A stretch of DNA of 64,000 nucleotides from Streptomonospora mangrovi (GTDB lineage Bacteria > Actinomycetota > Actinomycetes > Streptosporangiales > Streptosporangiaceae): positions 32,631-96,630 of the forward strand of contig NZ_JAJAQC010000027.1 in assembly GCF_027604915.1 (NCBI RefSeq), in the 5' to 3' direction. Below, in pieces: positions 25,325-33,798 of this stretch; positions within the stretch are counted from its first letter, which is position 1, and every line of letters starts with the position of its first letter. The position numbers and the translations under genes were made by a program. The notes under the pieces were generated by a model that saw nothing but the letters and a program-made list of their open reading frames with translations, did not search any database and had not been told where the DNA came from.

Positions 25325-25425
25325 AAAGCGCGAGGGCCGCCTCCGTGTCCCCCCTCAAAATCACGGTGGCGGCCCTCGCTGGGAACGGTCGCTGACTCCT
25401 CCCCCCTGGAGTCGCGACCTGGGAA
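25325..25425 (+). ncRNA. 6C small RNA (actinobacterial 6C motif)
   Basis: Two hairpins each present six cytosines in the loop. The first has an 11-bp stem (25331-25341 with 25368-25378), a mismatch and a 5-bp stem, with CCCCCC at 25349-25354. The second pairs GGTCGC and GACTCC (25387-25399, one bulge) with GGAGTC and GCGACC (25408-25419), with CCCCCC at 25401-25406. This is the defining structure of the 6C RNA (B11 in mycobacteria), which pairs through its C-loops with G-rich ribosome sites of mRNAs. The ends are approximate. Confidence 0.88.
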
Positions 25426-25537
25426 AGGTCTGTGTTGTGGGCGGGTGGGGGTGCCGGTGGGCTTCCCTCCCGCTCTGGTTCAGAGACTACCGAGCCCCAC
25501 CAGGGCGAACAACCCTCAGTCACGGCGAATTACTTAA

Positions 25538-25547
25538 AGTGATCACC
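25538..25547. promoter_or_regulatory. AGTGATCACC palindrome
   Basis: The same 10-mer occurs at 8057-8066 before catR. It resembles the older BldD-type description AGTGA-n-TCACC; the regulator is unknown. It lies about 100 bases before the SURF1 gene and 110 bases after the 6C RNA. Confidence 0.35.
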
Positions 25548-25636
25548 ATTTCCGGTTCTGTTGCGCCCCAAAGGGCCGGGGCGCGCCGGGGCGGGGCGGT
25601 TGCGGGGGGCCGGTGAGGGGGTGTGCGGGGCGCGCA

Positions 25637-25642
25637 TAGCCT
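25637..25642 (+). promoter_or_regulatory. Leaderless -10 element of SURF1 gene A
   Basis: TAGCCT followed by six bases and the GTG start at 25649, with no ribosome site. The second SURF1 gene has the identical layout at 52735-52740. No clear -35. Confidence 0.5.
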
Positions 25643-25648
25643 GGGGGG

Positions 25649-26563
25649 GTGCGTTCCGTGTTGGTGACCCCGCGATGGATCGGGCTGCATGTGCTGGCGG
25701 TCCTGGCCGTCGTCGTGTGCCTTGGCGCGGGCTACTGGCAGTTCGTCCGGGCCCAGGAGCCCGAGCGCGACGCCGTGACCAACCCCGTGGAGGAGTTGGC
25801 GGCGGCCCGGCCCGTGGGCGAGGTGCTGCGGCCCGGCGAGTACATGCCCGAGGCCGAGGGCAACCAGGCCGTCACCGCCACCGGGGTCTACGACGCCGAC
25901 GCCCGCCTGCTGGCGCCGGCCCTCTCGCCCGAGGGCGACCGCGGCTACTACGTGATCGCGCCGCTGGTCACCGCCGACGACACCGCGCTCACCGTCAGCC
26001 TCGGCTGGATCCCCGAGTCCGCGGCCGACTCCCTCGACCGGCTGCCCGCCCCGCCCGAGGGCGAGGTCACCGTGACCGGCTGGCTGATGCCGCCCGACAA
26101 GGCCGAGGACGGCTACGTCCCCATGGAGACCCCCGAGGGCTACGCCGCCCGGATCGCGCCCTCGGTGCTGGTCAACGAGTGGCCCTACCGCTTGTACGAG
26201 GGCTATGTCATCCGCGGCGCCCAGGAGCCCGCCGACACCCCCGGCACCGCGCGACTCCGCGAGATCCCGCCGCCCGAGCCCCCGCAGGGCATCGTGTGGA
26301 ACTGGCGCAACGTGAGCTACGCCGCGCAGTGGGTGGTGTTCGGCGGCGCCGTGGTGGTGTTCTGGATCTCACTGATGCGCCGCGAACTCCAGGACGCGCG
26401 CGACCGCGCCGCCGGCGGCGGACCGGGCGGCGGCGCAGGTCCCGGGGACGGCGATGGGGACGGGGACGGCGGGGACCCGCCGTCCTCCGGCACCGGGCCG
26501 GACGACGCCGACGCGGTCGGCGCGGCCGGTCCTCAGGACGCCTCGGTGGCGCGGACCTCCTGA
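25649..26563 (+). CDS. SURF1-family cytochrome oxidase assembly protein (paralogue A)
   Basis: 304 residues: N-terminal membrane helix (about 10-30, VVCLGAGYWQFVRAQE), an extracytoplasmic domain with VTATGVYD, LGWIPE and EVTVTGWL, and a second helix (AAQWVVFGGAVVVFWISL) followed by an RRE and an acidic Gly/Asp-rich tail. This is the SURF1 layout; the family helps insert haem a into cytochrome c oxidase. A paralogue lies at 51739-52728. Its last 31 bases overlap the 3' end of the convergent gene. Confidence 0.85.
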   Translation: MRSVLVTPRWIGLHVLAVLAVVVCLGAGYWQFVRAQEPERDAVTNPVEELAAARPVGEVLRPGEYMPEAEGNQAVTATGVYDADARLLAPALSPEGDRGYYVIAPLVTADDTALTVSLGWIPESAADSLDRLPAPPEGEVTVTGWLMPPDKAEDGYVPMETPEGYAARIAPSVLVNEWPYRLYEGYVIRGAQEPADTPGTARLREIPPPEPPQGIVWNWRNVSYAAQWVVFGGAVVVFWISLMRRELQDARDRAAGGGPGGGAGPGDGDGDGDGGDPPSSGTGPDDADAVGAAGPQDASVARTS

Positions 26564-26976
26564 GCGGGCGCGCCCGCCGCGGCGGTGCCGGCGCCGCCGG
26601 CCTTCCCCGTCTTTCCGGCCTTCTCCGCCTTGGTCAGCCGGTGCTCGATGATCAGCCCGGCGAAGGGGATGGTCCCGGCCAGCGCCACGCCCACGGTGCG
26701 CGCGGCGCTCCAGCGCCGCCCCAGGGCCAGCCACAGCACCACCAGCACGTAGGCCATGTAGATGTAGCCGTGCGGGATGGCCACGATCGGCATGAGCACG
26801 GAGTCGTCGCCGAAGAACGCCTCCGTGCCCGCCGGCGCCGACACCAGCGAGAACCGCGCGGTCTCGCCGATGAGGTACTTGGCGGGCATCGACACGAACG
26901 TGAGCAGGATCAGGAACACACCGGTCACGTAGGCGAGGATCCGGTACAGCAGGAACGGCAGGCGGTTGTTGTCCAC
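26533..26976 (-). CDS. DUF3817-family membrane protein
   Basis: 147 residues with three predicted helices (LLYRILAYVTGVFLILLTFVSM, a segment around IPHGYIYMAYVLVVLWLAL and TVGVALAGTIPFAGLIIEH) and a Lys/Ala-rich cytoplasmic tail. Y-x(n)-HGYIYMAY and EHRL are typical of DUF3817 proteins, found singly or fused to transporters; function unknown. GTG at 26976 has AGGTG 5 bases upstream. It overlaps the convergent SURF1 gene by 31 bases. Confidence 0.75.
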   Translation of the reverse strand: MDNNRLPFLLYRILAYVTGVFLILLTFVSMPAKYLIGETARFSLVSAPAGTEAFFGDDSVLMPIVAIPHGYIYMAYVLVVLWLALGRRWSAARTVGVALAGTIPFAGLIIEHRLTKAEKAGKTGKAGGAGTAAAGAPAQEVRATEAS

Positions 26977-27339
26977 GGGGACACCTCGTCGGTCGGGCGG
27001 GCGCGGCGCGGGGCGGCCCGCCGCGTCGGCGGCGCGGCGCGGGCGTCCCGGACCCCGCGCGGTGCGGGGGCCGCGCCCGGGGGTCATGGGTGGTGGAACC
27101 GGGCCGCCGGCGCGGCGCGCGGCGGGCGCCGCGCGGGTGCGGGAACGGCCCTGCTCCCGAGCCTAAACGCCGTGGTGAGCACCCGTGCCGCGGGGCGTGC
27201 CACACCGCCCCCGCGCAGGTCGGGAGGGGTGCGGCGGCCCACCGCCGCTTCTTGGGCGCCCGCCCGGGTGAAGCTCGTCCACCGGCCGTGGGGCGGGAAG
27301 AGCAGGCCCTGGCGCGGTGACTCCGGCCGCCCCGCGCCG

Positions 27340-28995
27340 CTACTTCTTCAGCGCCACCCGGGTGGGGCTCTTCCAGCGGCCGTCGGACTTGGCGGTCCAG
27401 GCCATCGGCAGGGTGCGCAGGGTCAGGTAGGAGTCGATGACCCGCATCGGCAGGAAGAACAGGCCGTAGACCAGGTAGCTCGGCCGGCGGCGCGCCGTGG
27501 CCAGGACGCAGGTGAGGATGTAGTCGGGCACGAACAGGCCCACGGCGATCGTGGTCAGCGGCAGGACGGCGGTGACCGCGGTGTAGGCGGCGGCGTAGGC
27601 GTCCAGCTCCAGCACGGCGCCTCCGGTGAGGGGCGGCAGTACCGCGAGGGCGCCGATGGCGAGGGTGGCCAGCAGCAGCACCGAGACGACCACCACCTCC
27701 AGGATGTAGAAGAACAGCGAGAACCAGAACAGGCTGGGCCACACCCCGTGGCGGCGCACCGTCTGCCAGAAGCCGAGGGTCCAGCGCCGCACCTGCTTGA
27801 CGTAGTCGCCCAGGGTGAAGGGGTCCTGGCAGTAGGCGCGGGTGTCGGGGCTCATGGAGATCCGGCCGAGCCGCTTGTGGTGGACCTCGAAGGTCATGTT
27901 GTAGTCCTCGATCACCAGCCCCTTGGGGTTGATGTCGATCTGGCGCAGGACGCCGCTGCGGTAGACGCTGGCGAACCCCGGGACGATCGGCGCGACGCTG
28001 GTGTGCCGCCAGGTCTGGCCGTAGCGCAGGAGGTACTGGAGCAGCCAGTAGAGGCGGTCGCGGTACGCCGAAACCAGGCGTCCGATGACGGTGCGTTGCT
28101 TCGGCTTCCACTCGGCGACCACGAAACCGGCCACCGCCGCCACGGTCGGATCGCTGAGCTGCCTGCGCGCCCCGGCCACGTAGCCGGCGTCGAGTTCGGT
28201 GTCGGCGTCGAGGATGACCACTCCGTCATAGTTTTCGGTCAGCTCAAATTCCTCGATGACCGCCTCGATCGCGCCGGCCTTGCCGCGGTTGGTCAGCAGT
28301 TCCAGGACGTTCACGCCGGTCTCGGCGGCGATGTCGGCGGTGGCGTCGTGGGAGCTGTCGGAGACCACGTAGATGTCCCACCGGTTGAACAGCCGCAGTG
28401 CCGAGGTGATGGCGGAGTCGATGACCGGTTCCTCGTTGTGGGCGGGGATCACCACGGCGAGCGAGATCTGGTCGGGGTCGGTGCGCCGGCGGCCCGCGCC
28501 GCCACCGGTCCCGCCCGCGTTGCCGCCCCCGGAAGGCGCGAGCGGCAGCGGCGCGGTGTCGGCGGTGGGGTCGGCGTAGGCATCGGCAGGGGGGTCGGCC
28601 GGTCCGCCCGGCGCCGCGATCCCCGCCGCCCCGGCGCCGCCGGCGCCGTGGAGGGCGGCGGCCCCGGCGGCGGCGTGCGCGCGCACCGGTGCGCGCCGGG
28701 CCCCGGCGCCCTCGGCCGGGCGCCCGCCCCCGCCGCGCGCGGAGTGCGCCGGGGCCCGGGCCGGCGTCCGGCGCGAGATGAGGGCGCGCACGGAGTCGTC
28801 GCCCAGCCGGACCAGGCCGACCACGCTCCAGGCCAGCAGGTTGGCGCCGAAGGCCACCACCAGCAGCAGCGGCATGGGGGAGTTCGCGCCGCCGGAGTCG
28901 AGCACGAACCCGATCCACTGCACGAAAAGGGTCACCGCCAGGGCCAGGGCGATCGCGGCCGCCAGCCAGCTTCCGATGAAACGGGCGGTACGCAC
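27340..28995 (-). CDS. Membrane family-2 glycosyltransferase, hyaluronan/PNAG-synthase-like
   Basis: 551 residues: two N-terminal helices (about 9-30 and 42-65), a low-complexity Ala/Gly/Pro linker (about 75-165), a GT2 catalytic domain (VVIPAHNEE, the DxD in VVILDADTELDAGY, and QVRRWTLGFWQ as the Q-x-x-R-W acceptor motif), then C-terminal helices. It is a processive inverting transferase of the kind that makes and extrudes beta-linked polysaccharide. AGGAGG stands 7 bases before the GTG at 28995. It is divergent from the WbqC/PIG-L/epimerase genes. Confidence 0.85.
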   Translation of the reverse strand: MRTARFIGSWLAAAIALALAVTLFVQWIGFVLDSGGANSPMPLLLVVAFGANLLAWSVVGLVRLGDDSVRALISRRTPARAPAHSARGGGGRPAEGAGARRAPVRAHAAAGAAALHGAGGAGAAGIAAPGGPADPPADAYADPTADTAPLPLAPSGGGNAGGTGGGAGRRRTDPDQISLAVVIPAHNEEPVIDSAITSALRLFNRWDIYVVSDSSHDATADIAAETGVNVLELLTNRGKAGAIEAVIEEFELTENYDGVVILDADTELDAGYVAGARRQLSDPTVAAVAGFVVAEWKPKQRTVIGRLVSAYRDRLYWLLQYLLRYGQTWRHTSVAPIVPGFASVYRSGVLRQIDINPKGLVIEDYNMTFEVHHKRLGRISMSPDTRAYCQDPFTLGDYVKQVRRWTLGFWQTVRRHGVWPSLFWFSLFFYILEVVVVSVLLLATLAIGALAVLPPLTGGAVLELDAYAAAYTAVTAVLPLTTIAVGLFVPDYILTCVLATARRRPSYLVYGLFFLPMRVIDSYLTLRTLPMAWTAKSDGRWKSPTRVALKK

Positions 28996-29399
28996 GGGGG
29001 TCCTCCTGTGAGGGGGTTTCGGGCCGACGCTAATCGGCTGCGGCTACAGCGCTCGCTATTACGTGACGTTTCCGCTATGCCGGGAGTTGACAGAACTCGG
29101 CGACCTAACCAGGCCACCCGAATCGTTTGCATGGACTTGCCAAGCGGGGGCGCCGTTGATGCAATACCGGGAGGAGCCGGTACTACCCCCTCACGTACGT
29201 AGTTTCTTCGTATTCCTCGGGCCTTTCAACCGCTGCGCGCGAACCGGGCCGTCCCCGACCGGATCCGCGGCGCGACCACAACAGAACCCCACCGTCACCC
29301 CAGGCGGTCCGGCCCACCCTGCGAGCAGGGCCGACGCCGCGGAATCCGCACGCACGACCGCCACCTTCCGTGCCGGTCCCGCCCCGGAGAGGAACCGCA
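28996..29399. other. Divergent regulatory region of the glycan locus
   Basis: 404 bases without a gene. It contains TTGACA at 29087-29092 without a good -10 at standard spacing, TAGCGT read on the minus strand near 29033-29038 as a possible -10 for the glycosyltransferase, and the palindrome ACGTACGT near 29193. GC is clearly lower than in the flanking genes. Confidence 0.4.
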
Positions 29400-30119
29400 G
29401 TGCGCGTCGCCATGCACCAGCCGCACTACCTGCCCTGGCTCGGCCTCATCGACAAGGCCGATCGCAGCGACCTGTTCGTCGTTCTCGACCACGTGCAATA
29501 CGAGCGCCGGGGGTGGCAGAACCGCAACTACGTCGCCGCCAAGAACGGTCCCGTCCTGCTCACCGTTCCGGTAATACACGGCACCCGGGACGCACGAATA
29601 CTGGACAAAACCATCAACAACGAACAACCGTGGCGAGAAAAGCACCGAAGAACGCTTGACGAACACTGCTACCGGGGCGCCCCATTCTGGACACGGTTCC
29701 GCGAGGGCATTCTGCGCCCCTACACCGCCGAATGGGACCGCCTGGCCGACCTCGCCATGGCCACCACCCGCTTCGCCCTCGACGCCTTCGGAATCCGCAC
29801 CCCGGTCGTGCTGTCGAGCGAACTCGGCGAGTTCCCCGGCCACAAGAGCGAACTGCTCGCCCAGATCGCCGCGAAGGTGGGGGCCACCACCATGCTCTCC
29901 GGCGACGGCGCCCGCGGCTACGTCGACACCGACGTCTTCCGCCGCCACGGCGTCGCGGTGGAGTGGCAGGACTTCCGCCACCCCCGCTATCCCCAGCACA
30001 ACCGCGCCGGCGCCGACTTCCTGCCGCGCATGGCCGCCCTGGACCTGCTGGTCAACGTCGGCCCGGTGGCCGGCCTGCGGCTGCTGCGCGAAGCCCGCGC
30101 CGCCTCCGGCAGCGGCTAG
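29400..30119 (+). CDS. WbqC-family protein
   Basis: 239 residues; the N-terminal MHQPHYLPWLGLIDK motif, VQYERRGWQNRN and the late GPVAGLRLL segment are diagnostic of WbqC. Members sit in O-antigen and capsule loci and are thought to attach amino-acid groups, such as glycine, to amino sugars. GTG at 29400 follows GGAGAGGAA. The early part of the gene (about 29560-29660) is AT-richer than the rest. First gene of a probable three-gene operon. Confidence 0.85.
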   Translation: MRVAMHQPHYLPWLGLIDKADRSDLFVVLDHVQYERRGWQNRNYVAAKNGPVLLTVPVIHGTRDARILDKTINNEQPWREKHRRTLDEHCYRGAPFWTRFREGILRPYTAEWDRLADLAMATTRFALDAFGIRTPVVLSSELGEFPGHKSELLAQIAAKVGATTMLSGDGARGYVDTDVFRRHGVAVEWQDFRHPRYPQHNRAGADFLPRMAALDLLVNVGPVAGLRLLREARAASGSG

Positions 30120-30352
30120 CGCCCCGGCGCCGCCGCGCCGGCCCGCGCCCCGCACCCGGCCGGCCGCACCCGCCGCGCCCCCGGCGCCCCGCCGCCGCTG
30201 CCGCCACCGCACTCCGTGCCCTCATCCGCACCGTGCCCTCATCCGCACCGTGCCCTCATCCGCACCCCGCATCCCGCACCCGCCGGGGCCGGCGCGACCG
30301 CGTCGCGCCGTGCCCGTTTCCGTGTCCCCCAACGCGAAAAGGACGCCGCTTC

Positions 30353-31063
30353 ATGTTCGACTGGTCCCAGCAGCGCCTCCTGGTCATCGCCCCCCACCCC
30401 GACGACGAGACCCTCGGCTGCGGCGGTCTCATGCACAAGGCCAAGGCCGCCGGCGCCCAGGTCTACGTCCAGTTCCTCACCGTCGGCGACACCGCCGACG
30501 TCTCCGCCAAGGGGTTCTCCACCGCCACCGAGCGCGTGGCCGAGGTCAAGGAGGTCGCCGACTACTTCCGCTGGGACGACTGGCACATCGCCTACCCCGG
30601 CGACGAGTTCCACCTGCGGCTGGACGCGCTGCCCCGGTTCGAGTTGGCCAACACCATCGAGAAGGCCAGCCCGATCTCCATCGCCGCCGTCGAGCCCACC
30701 GTGGTGCTCGCCCCGCACCGCACCAGCTACAACCAGGACCACCAGGCCGCCGCCGAGGCGGTGCTCACCGCCCTGCGACCCTCGAACGCCGGGCGCCGCC
30801 ACCACCCCGGCCTGGTGCTGGCCTACGAGGAGGCCGCCGACCAGTGGCGCGACCAGGCCGTGTGCGCCCCCAACGCGCTGGTGGAGCTGACCGAGGCCGA
30901 CGTCGAGGCCAAGCTCGCCGGCATGCGCCTCTACGGCAGCCAGGTCCACGATCACCCGCACACGCGGTCGGAGCTGACACTGCGCAGCCTGGCCGTGCTG
31001 CGCGGGATGCAGGGCGGGGTCGCCTTCGCCGAGGGCTACCACGCGATGCGCTGGCTGACCTGA
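30353..31063 (+). CDS. PIG-L/LmbE-family deacetylase
   Basis: 236 residues. The zinc-binding APHPDDE motif is at residues 13-19 and a later histidine pair in LAPHRTSYNQDHQAA completes the site. PIG-L enzymes remove acetyl groups from N-acetylglucosamine conjugates. Between WbqC and an epimerase, a role in tailoring an amino sugar is likely. AAAAGGA lies about 9 bases before the ATG. It is not MshB, whose neighbours and sequence differ; substrate unknown. Confidence 0.85.
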   Translation: MFDWSQQRLLVIAPHPDDETLGCGGLMHKAKAAGAQVYVQFLTVGDTADVSAKGFSTATERVAEVKEVADYFRWDDWHIAYPGDEFHLRLDALPRFELANTIEKASPISIAAVEPTVVLAPHRTSYNQDHQAAAEAVLTALRPSNAGRRHHPGLVLAYEEAADQWRDQAVCAPNALVELTEADVEAKLAGMRLYGSQVHDHPHTRSELTLRSLAVLRGMQGGVAFAEGYHAMRWLT

Positions 31064-31132
31064 GCCCCGTTCCGGGTCGCCACCCCGCCCACCAGCACAT
31101 CCATGCAGCACCCTTCAGGAGGGGAAGTCACG

Positions 31133-32131
31133 TTGAAGGCCGTTGTGACCGGCGGAGCCGGATTCATCGGGTCGCACCTGTGCGACCACCTGATCGCCCA
31201 GGGGCACGAGGTCATCGCCCTGGACGACCTCTCGACCGGGTCCGAGTCCAACCTCGAACAGCTCAGCGGTAATCCCAAGTTCGAACTGGTGAAGGGCTCC
31301 ATCCTCGACAAGGCGCTGGTCGGCGCGGTCGTGGCCGAGGCCGACACCGTCTTCCACCTCGCCGCCGCCGTCGGCGTCCACACCATTGTGGACAAGCCGC
31401 TGGAGTCGCTGCGGGTCAACCTGCACGGCACCGAGAACGTGGTCGAGGCGGCCGTGCGCCGCGGCGCGCGCTACCTGGTGGCCTCCACCAGCGAGGTCTA
31501 CGGCAAGAACGACGCCGACGGCCTCACCGAGGACGCCGACCGCGTCCTCGGCTCGGCGCTGAAGAGCCGGTGGTCCTATGCCGCCGCCAAGGGCCTGGAC
31601 GAACTCGTCGCCTACGTCCACGGCGGCGACTCCGGCCTGCCGTGCGTGATCACCCGCTTCTTCAACATCGTCGGCCCCCGCCAGACCGGCCGCTACGGCA
31701 TGGTGGTGCCCCGGTTCGTGGAGCAGGCGCTGAACGGTGAGCCGATCACCGTCCACGGCGAGGGCACCCAGCGGCGCTGCTTCGGCTCGGTCTTCGACGT
31801 CGTTCCGGCGCTGCCGCTGCTGCTGGACACCCCGGCCGCCCACAACCGGGCGGTCAACCTCGGCGGCCTGGAGGAGGTCTCCATCGTGGAGCTGGCCGCG
31901 CGGGTGATCGCCCTGACCGGCTCCACCAGCGAACTGCGGTTCGTGCCCTACGAGGAGGCGTACGGCGAGGGGTATGAGGACATGCGCCGCCGCATGCCCG
32001 ACACCTCGCTGGCGGCCGAGCTGATCGGGTACGCGCCCACGCGCCGCCTCGACGACATCATCCTGTCCATCGTGGAGCACCACCGCGCCGGAGCGGGCGA
32101 CCTGCCCGCCCCACGCGCCGCCGTCGCCTGA
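31133..32131 (+). CDS. NAD-dependent sugar-nucleotide epimerase/dehydratase
   Basis: 332 residues of the extended SDR family: GGAGFIGSH, a catalytic Y-x-x-x-K as SYAAAKG, STSEVYG and FFNIVGPRQ. It resembles UDP-glucose 4-epimerase or UDP-glucuronate decarboxylase relatives. TTG at 31133 is preferred because AGGAGGGG stands about 10 bases before it; the in-frame ATG at 31103 has no site. It probably supplies the sugar for the neighbouring glycosyltransferase. A terminator hairpin follows. Confidence 0.85.
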   Translation: MKAVVTGGAGFIGSHLCDHLIAQGHEVIALDDLSTGSESNLEQLSGNPKFELVKGSILDKALVGAVVAEADTVFHLAAAVGVHTIVDKPLESLRVNLHGTENVVEAAVRRGARYLVASTSEVYGKNDADGLTEDADRVLGSALKSRWSYAAAKGLDELVAYVHGGDSGLPCVITRFFNIVGPRQTGRYGMVVPRFVEQALNGEPITVHGEGTQRRCFGSVFDVVPALPLLLDTPAAHNRAVNLGGLEEVSIVELAARVIALTGSTSELRFVPYEEAYGEGYEDMRRRMPDTSLAAELIGYAPTRRLDDIILSIVEHHRAGAGDLPAPRAAVA

Positions 32132-32144
32132 CGCCGACGCCATC

Positions 32145-32169
32145 GGGCCGGACTCCCGCTGTCCGGCCC
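32145..32169 (+). terminator. Hairpin after the epimerase gene
   Basis: GGGCCGGAC (32145-32153) with GTCCGGCCC (32161-32169), 7-base loop. Confidence 0.6.
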
Positions 32170-32274
32170 CCTGCCGGGACCGCCGCTCTTCCACCTCTGC
32201 GCCCCGGAGAGCGGCCGCCCGGCCCGCGCGCCCGCGCCCCCTGATCCGGGACCACCCCTGGCCGGGGCCCGGTT

Positions 32275-32640
32275 CTAGGCCAGGACCGCCCCGGCGGCCA
32301 CCACCAGCGCCAGCGCGGCCGTGGCGGCGCTCAGCAGCACCAGCGCCCAGGGCCGGGCCACCGGCGCGGGCGGGTTGCCCGTGGCGTCGTCGTGCAGGCC
32401 GTGCGCCGTGGCCCGCCAGCGCCGCCGCAGGTGCGCGATGAGGACCCCCACCGCCGCGACCACCGCCAGCACGGCGGCCAGCCGGTACAGCGGGTCCACG
32501 CCGCCGCCCGCCGCCGGGTCCTCGAACGGGTCGCGCAGGTAGAGCAGGGCCACGGCGACGAACACGATGACCGTGCGCTGCCAGGCGAGCAGGGTGCGCT
32601 CGGGCTGGAGCCCGGAGTCGCGCGGGCCGGGGTGGCTCAT
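32275..32640 (-). CDS. DUF202-family membrane protein
   Basis: 121 residues, three helices. QPERTLLAWQRTVIVF is the DUF202 signature. Function unknown; members occur in pairs. Start ATG overlaps the stop of the upstream DUF202 gene (ATGA), so the two are co-translated and may form a complex. Confidence 0.82.
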   Translation of the reverse strand: MSHPGPRDSGLQPERTLLAWQRTVIVFVAVALLYLRDPFEDPAAGGGVDPLYRLAAVLAVVAAVGVLIAHLRRRWRATAHGLHDDATGNPPAPVARPWALVLLSAATAALALVVAAGAVLA

Positions 32641-33077
32641 GACCAGTAGTTCCCCAGCAGCACCGCCGCGCAGACCAGCGCGACCCCGACGGCGGTGATC
32701 ACCGGCAGCGCGCTCATCGGCAGCGGCTGGTCGCGCCGCATGGCCTTCTGCACGCGGATCCAGCGCAGCGGCGCGTAGACGGTGATGACCACCGCGAGCC
32801 CGGTGAGGGAGAACCCCACCGCCAGCCTCACCCCCGTGTGCCAGTCCAGCGGCACCAGGTGCAGCACCGCGACGGCGCCGGCGATCAGCGCGAGCGCGGT
32901 GCGGATCCAGGCGAGGAAGGTGCGCTCGTTGGCCAGCGTGAAGCGGTAGTCGGGCTCGGAGCCGGGCGGGCCGCCGGAGTCGGCGCCGGCTGCCCGGTCT
33001 GCCCGGTCGGTCCCGTCGGCGTGCCGCGTGTGGTCTGCGATGTCGGGTGCTCCTTCGGTGGTGGGCCGGCCGGCCAT
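32637..33077 (-). CDS. DUF202/YidH-family membrane protein
   Basis: 146 residues: a charged N-terminal tail of about 45 residues, then ANERTFLAWIRTALALIAGAV (the YidH-type signature) and three helices. ATG at 33077 has GGGAGG upstream; the longer frame was rejected. First gene of the DUF202 pair, divergent from thioredoxin. Confidence 0.82.
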   Translation of the reverse strand: MAGRPTTEGAPDIADHTRHADGTDRADRAAGADSGGPPGSEPDYRFTLANERTFLAWIRTALALIAGAVAVLHLVPLDWHTGVRLAVGFSLTGLAVVITVYAPLRWIRVQKAMRRDQPLPMSALPVITAVGVALVCAAVLLGNYWS

Positions 33078-33314
33078 CCCGTCCTCCCCCGCTGGTAAGC
33101 CGTGCTGTCCCTTCCGACAGTAGTGACGTCCGCGAATTCCTCCCAAACAGGTAGCAACCAGGGGATTTGTCGGGAAACCGGTCCGGGCGGGGAGCGGCGC
33201 CTGGTAGACAGGCCCGACGAGCGGCGTTCGCTGCCCGCGCGATGCTTGCGGAATGATTTCGCGGGCACGACCGCTCTAGGAGGAAAAAGCAGCCGACCCG
33301 TCACAGGAGACTTC

Positions 33315-33701
33315 GTGCCCACCATCGAACTCACCAAGGACAACTTCAACGACACGCTGAGCCAGAACGACTTCGTCCTCATCGACTTCTGGGCGTCCTG
33401 GTGCGGTCCGTGCCGGCAGTTCGCCCCGGTCTACGAGCAGGCTTCGGAGAAGCACGGCGATCTCCTGTTCGCCAAGGTCGACACCGAGGACCAGCAGGAG
33501 CTGGCCGCCAGCTTCGACATCCAGTCGATCCCGACCCTGATGGTCGTGCGCGACGAGATCGTCATCTACGCCCAGCCCGGCGCGCTGCCCCAGGAGAGCC
33601 TGGAGGACCTGATCCGCCAGGCCCGCGAGCTGGACATGGACGAGGTCCGCAAGGAGATCGCCAAGCAGCAGAGCGGAGCGGAGGGCCCGGCGGCCGAGTG
33701 A
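33315..33701 (+). CDS. trxA: Thioredoxin
   Basis: 128 residues with the active site FWASWCGPCRQF and the cis-proline region QSIPTLMV. A 20-residue charged extension follows the fold. It reduces protein disulfides in the cytoplasm. GTG at 33315 has AGGAG 5 bases upstream. I looked for a SigR-type promoter before it and found none that was convincing. Confidence 0.93.
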   Translation: MPTIELTKDNFNDTLSQNDFVLIDFWASWCGPCRQFAPVYEQASEKHGDLLFAKVDTEDQQELAASFDIQSIPTLMVVRDEIVIYAQPGALPQESLEDLIRQARELDMDEVRKEIAKQQSGAEGPAAE

Positions 33702-33719
33702 CCGTCCCCACGAACCCCG

Positions 33720-33751
33720 CGAGGGGCGCGCCGGTTCCGGCGCGCCCCTCG
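33720..33751 (+). terminator. Terminator of the thioredoxin gene
   Basis: A 15-bp perfect stem with GAGGGGCGCGCCGG as left arm (33721-33734), almost no loop, and its complement at 33737-33750. Confidence 0.75.
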
Positions 33752-33798
33752 TGCGTTCCGCCCGTCCCGCCCGGCCGGCCGGGCGGGACGGTGCCCGC

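Noticed and set aside
33121..33314. SigR-type promoter (GGGAAT-N18-GTT) before thioredoxin
   Set aside because: GGGAAACC is present but no GTT follows at 18-19 bases.
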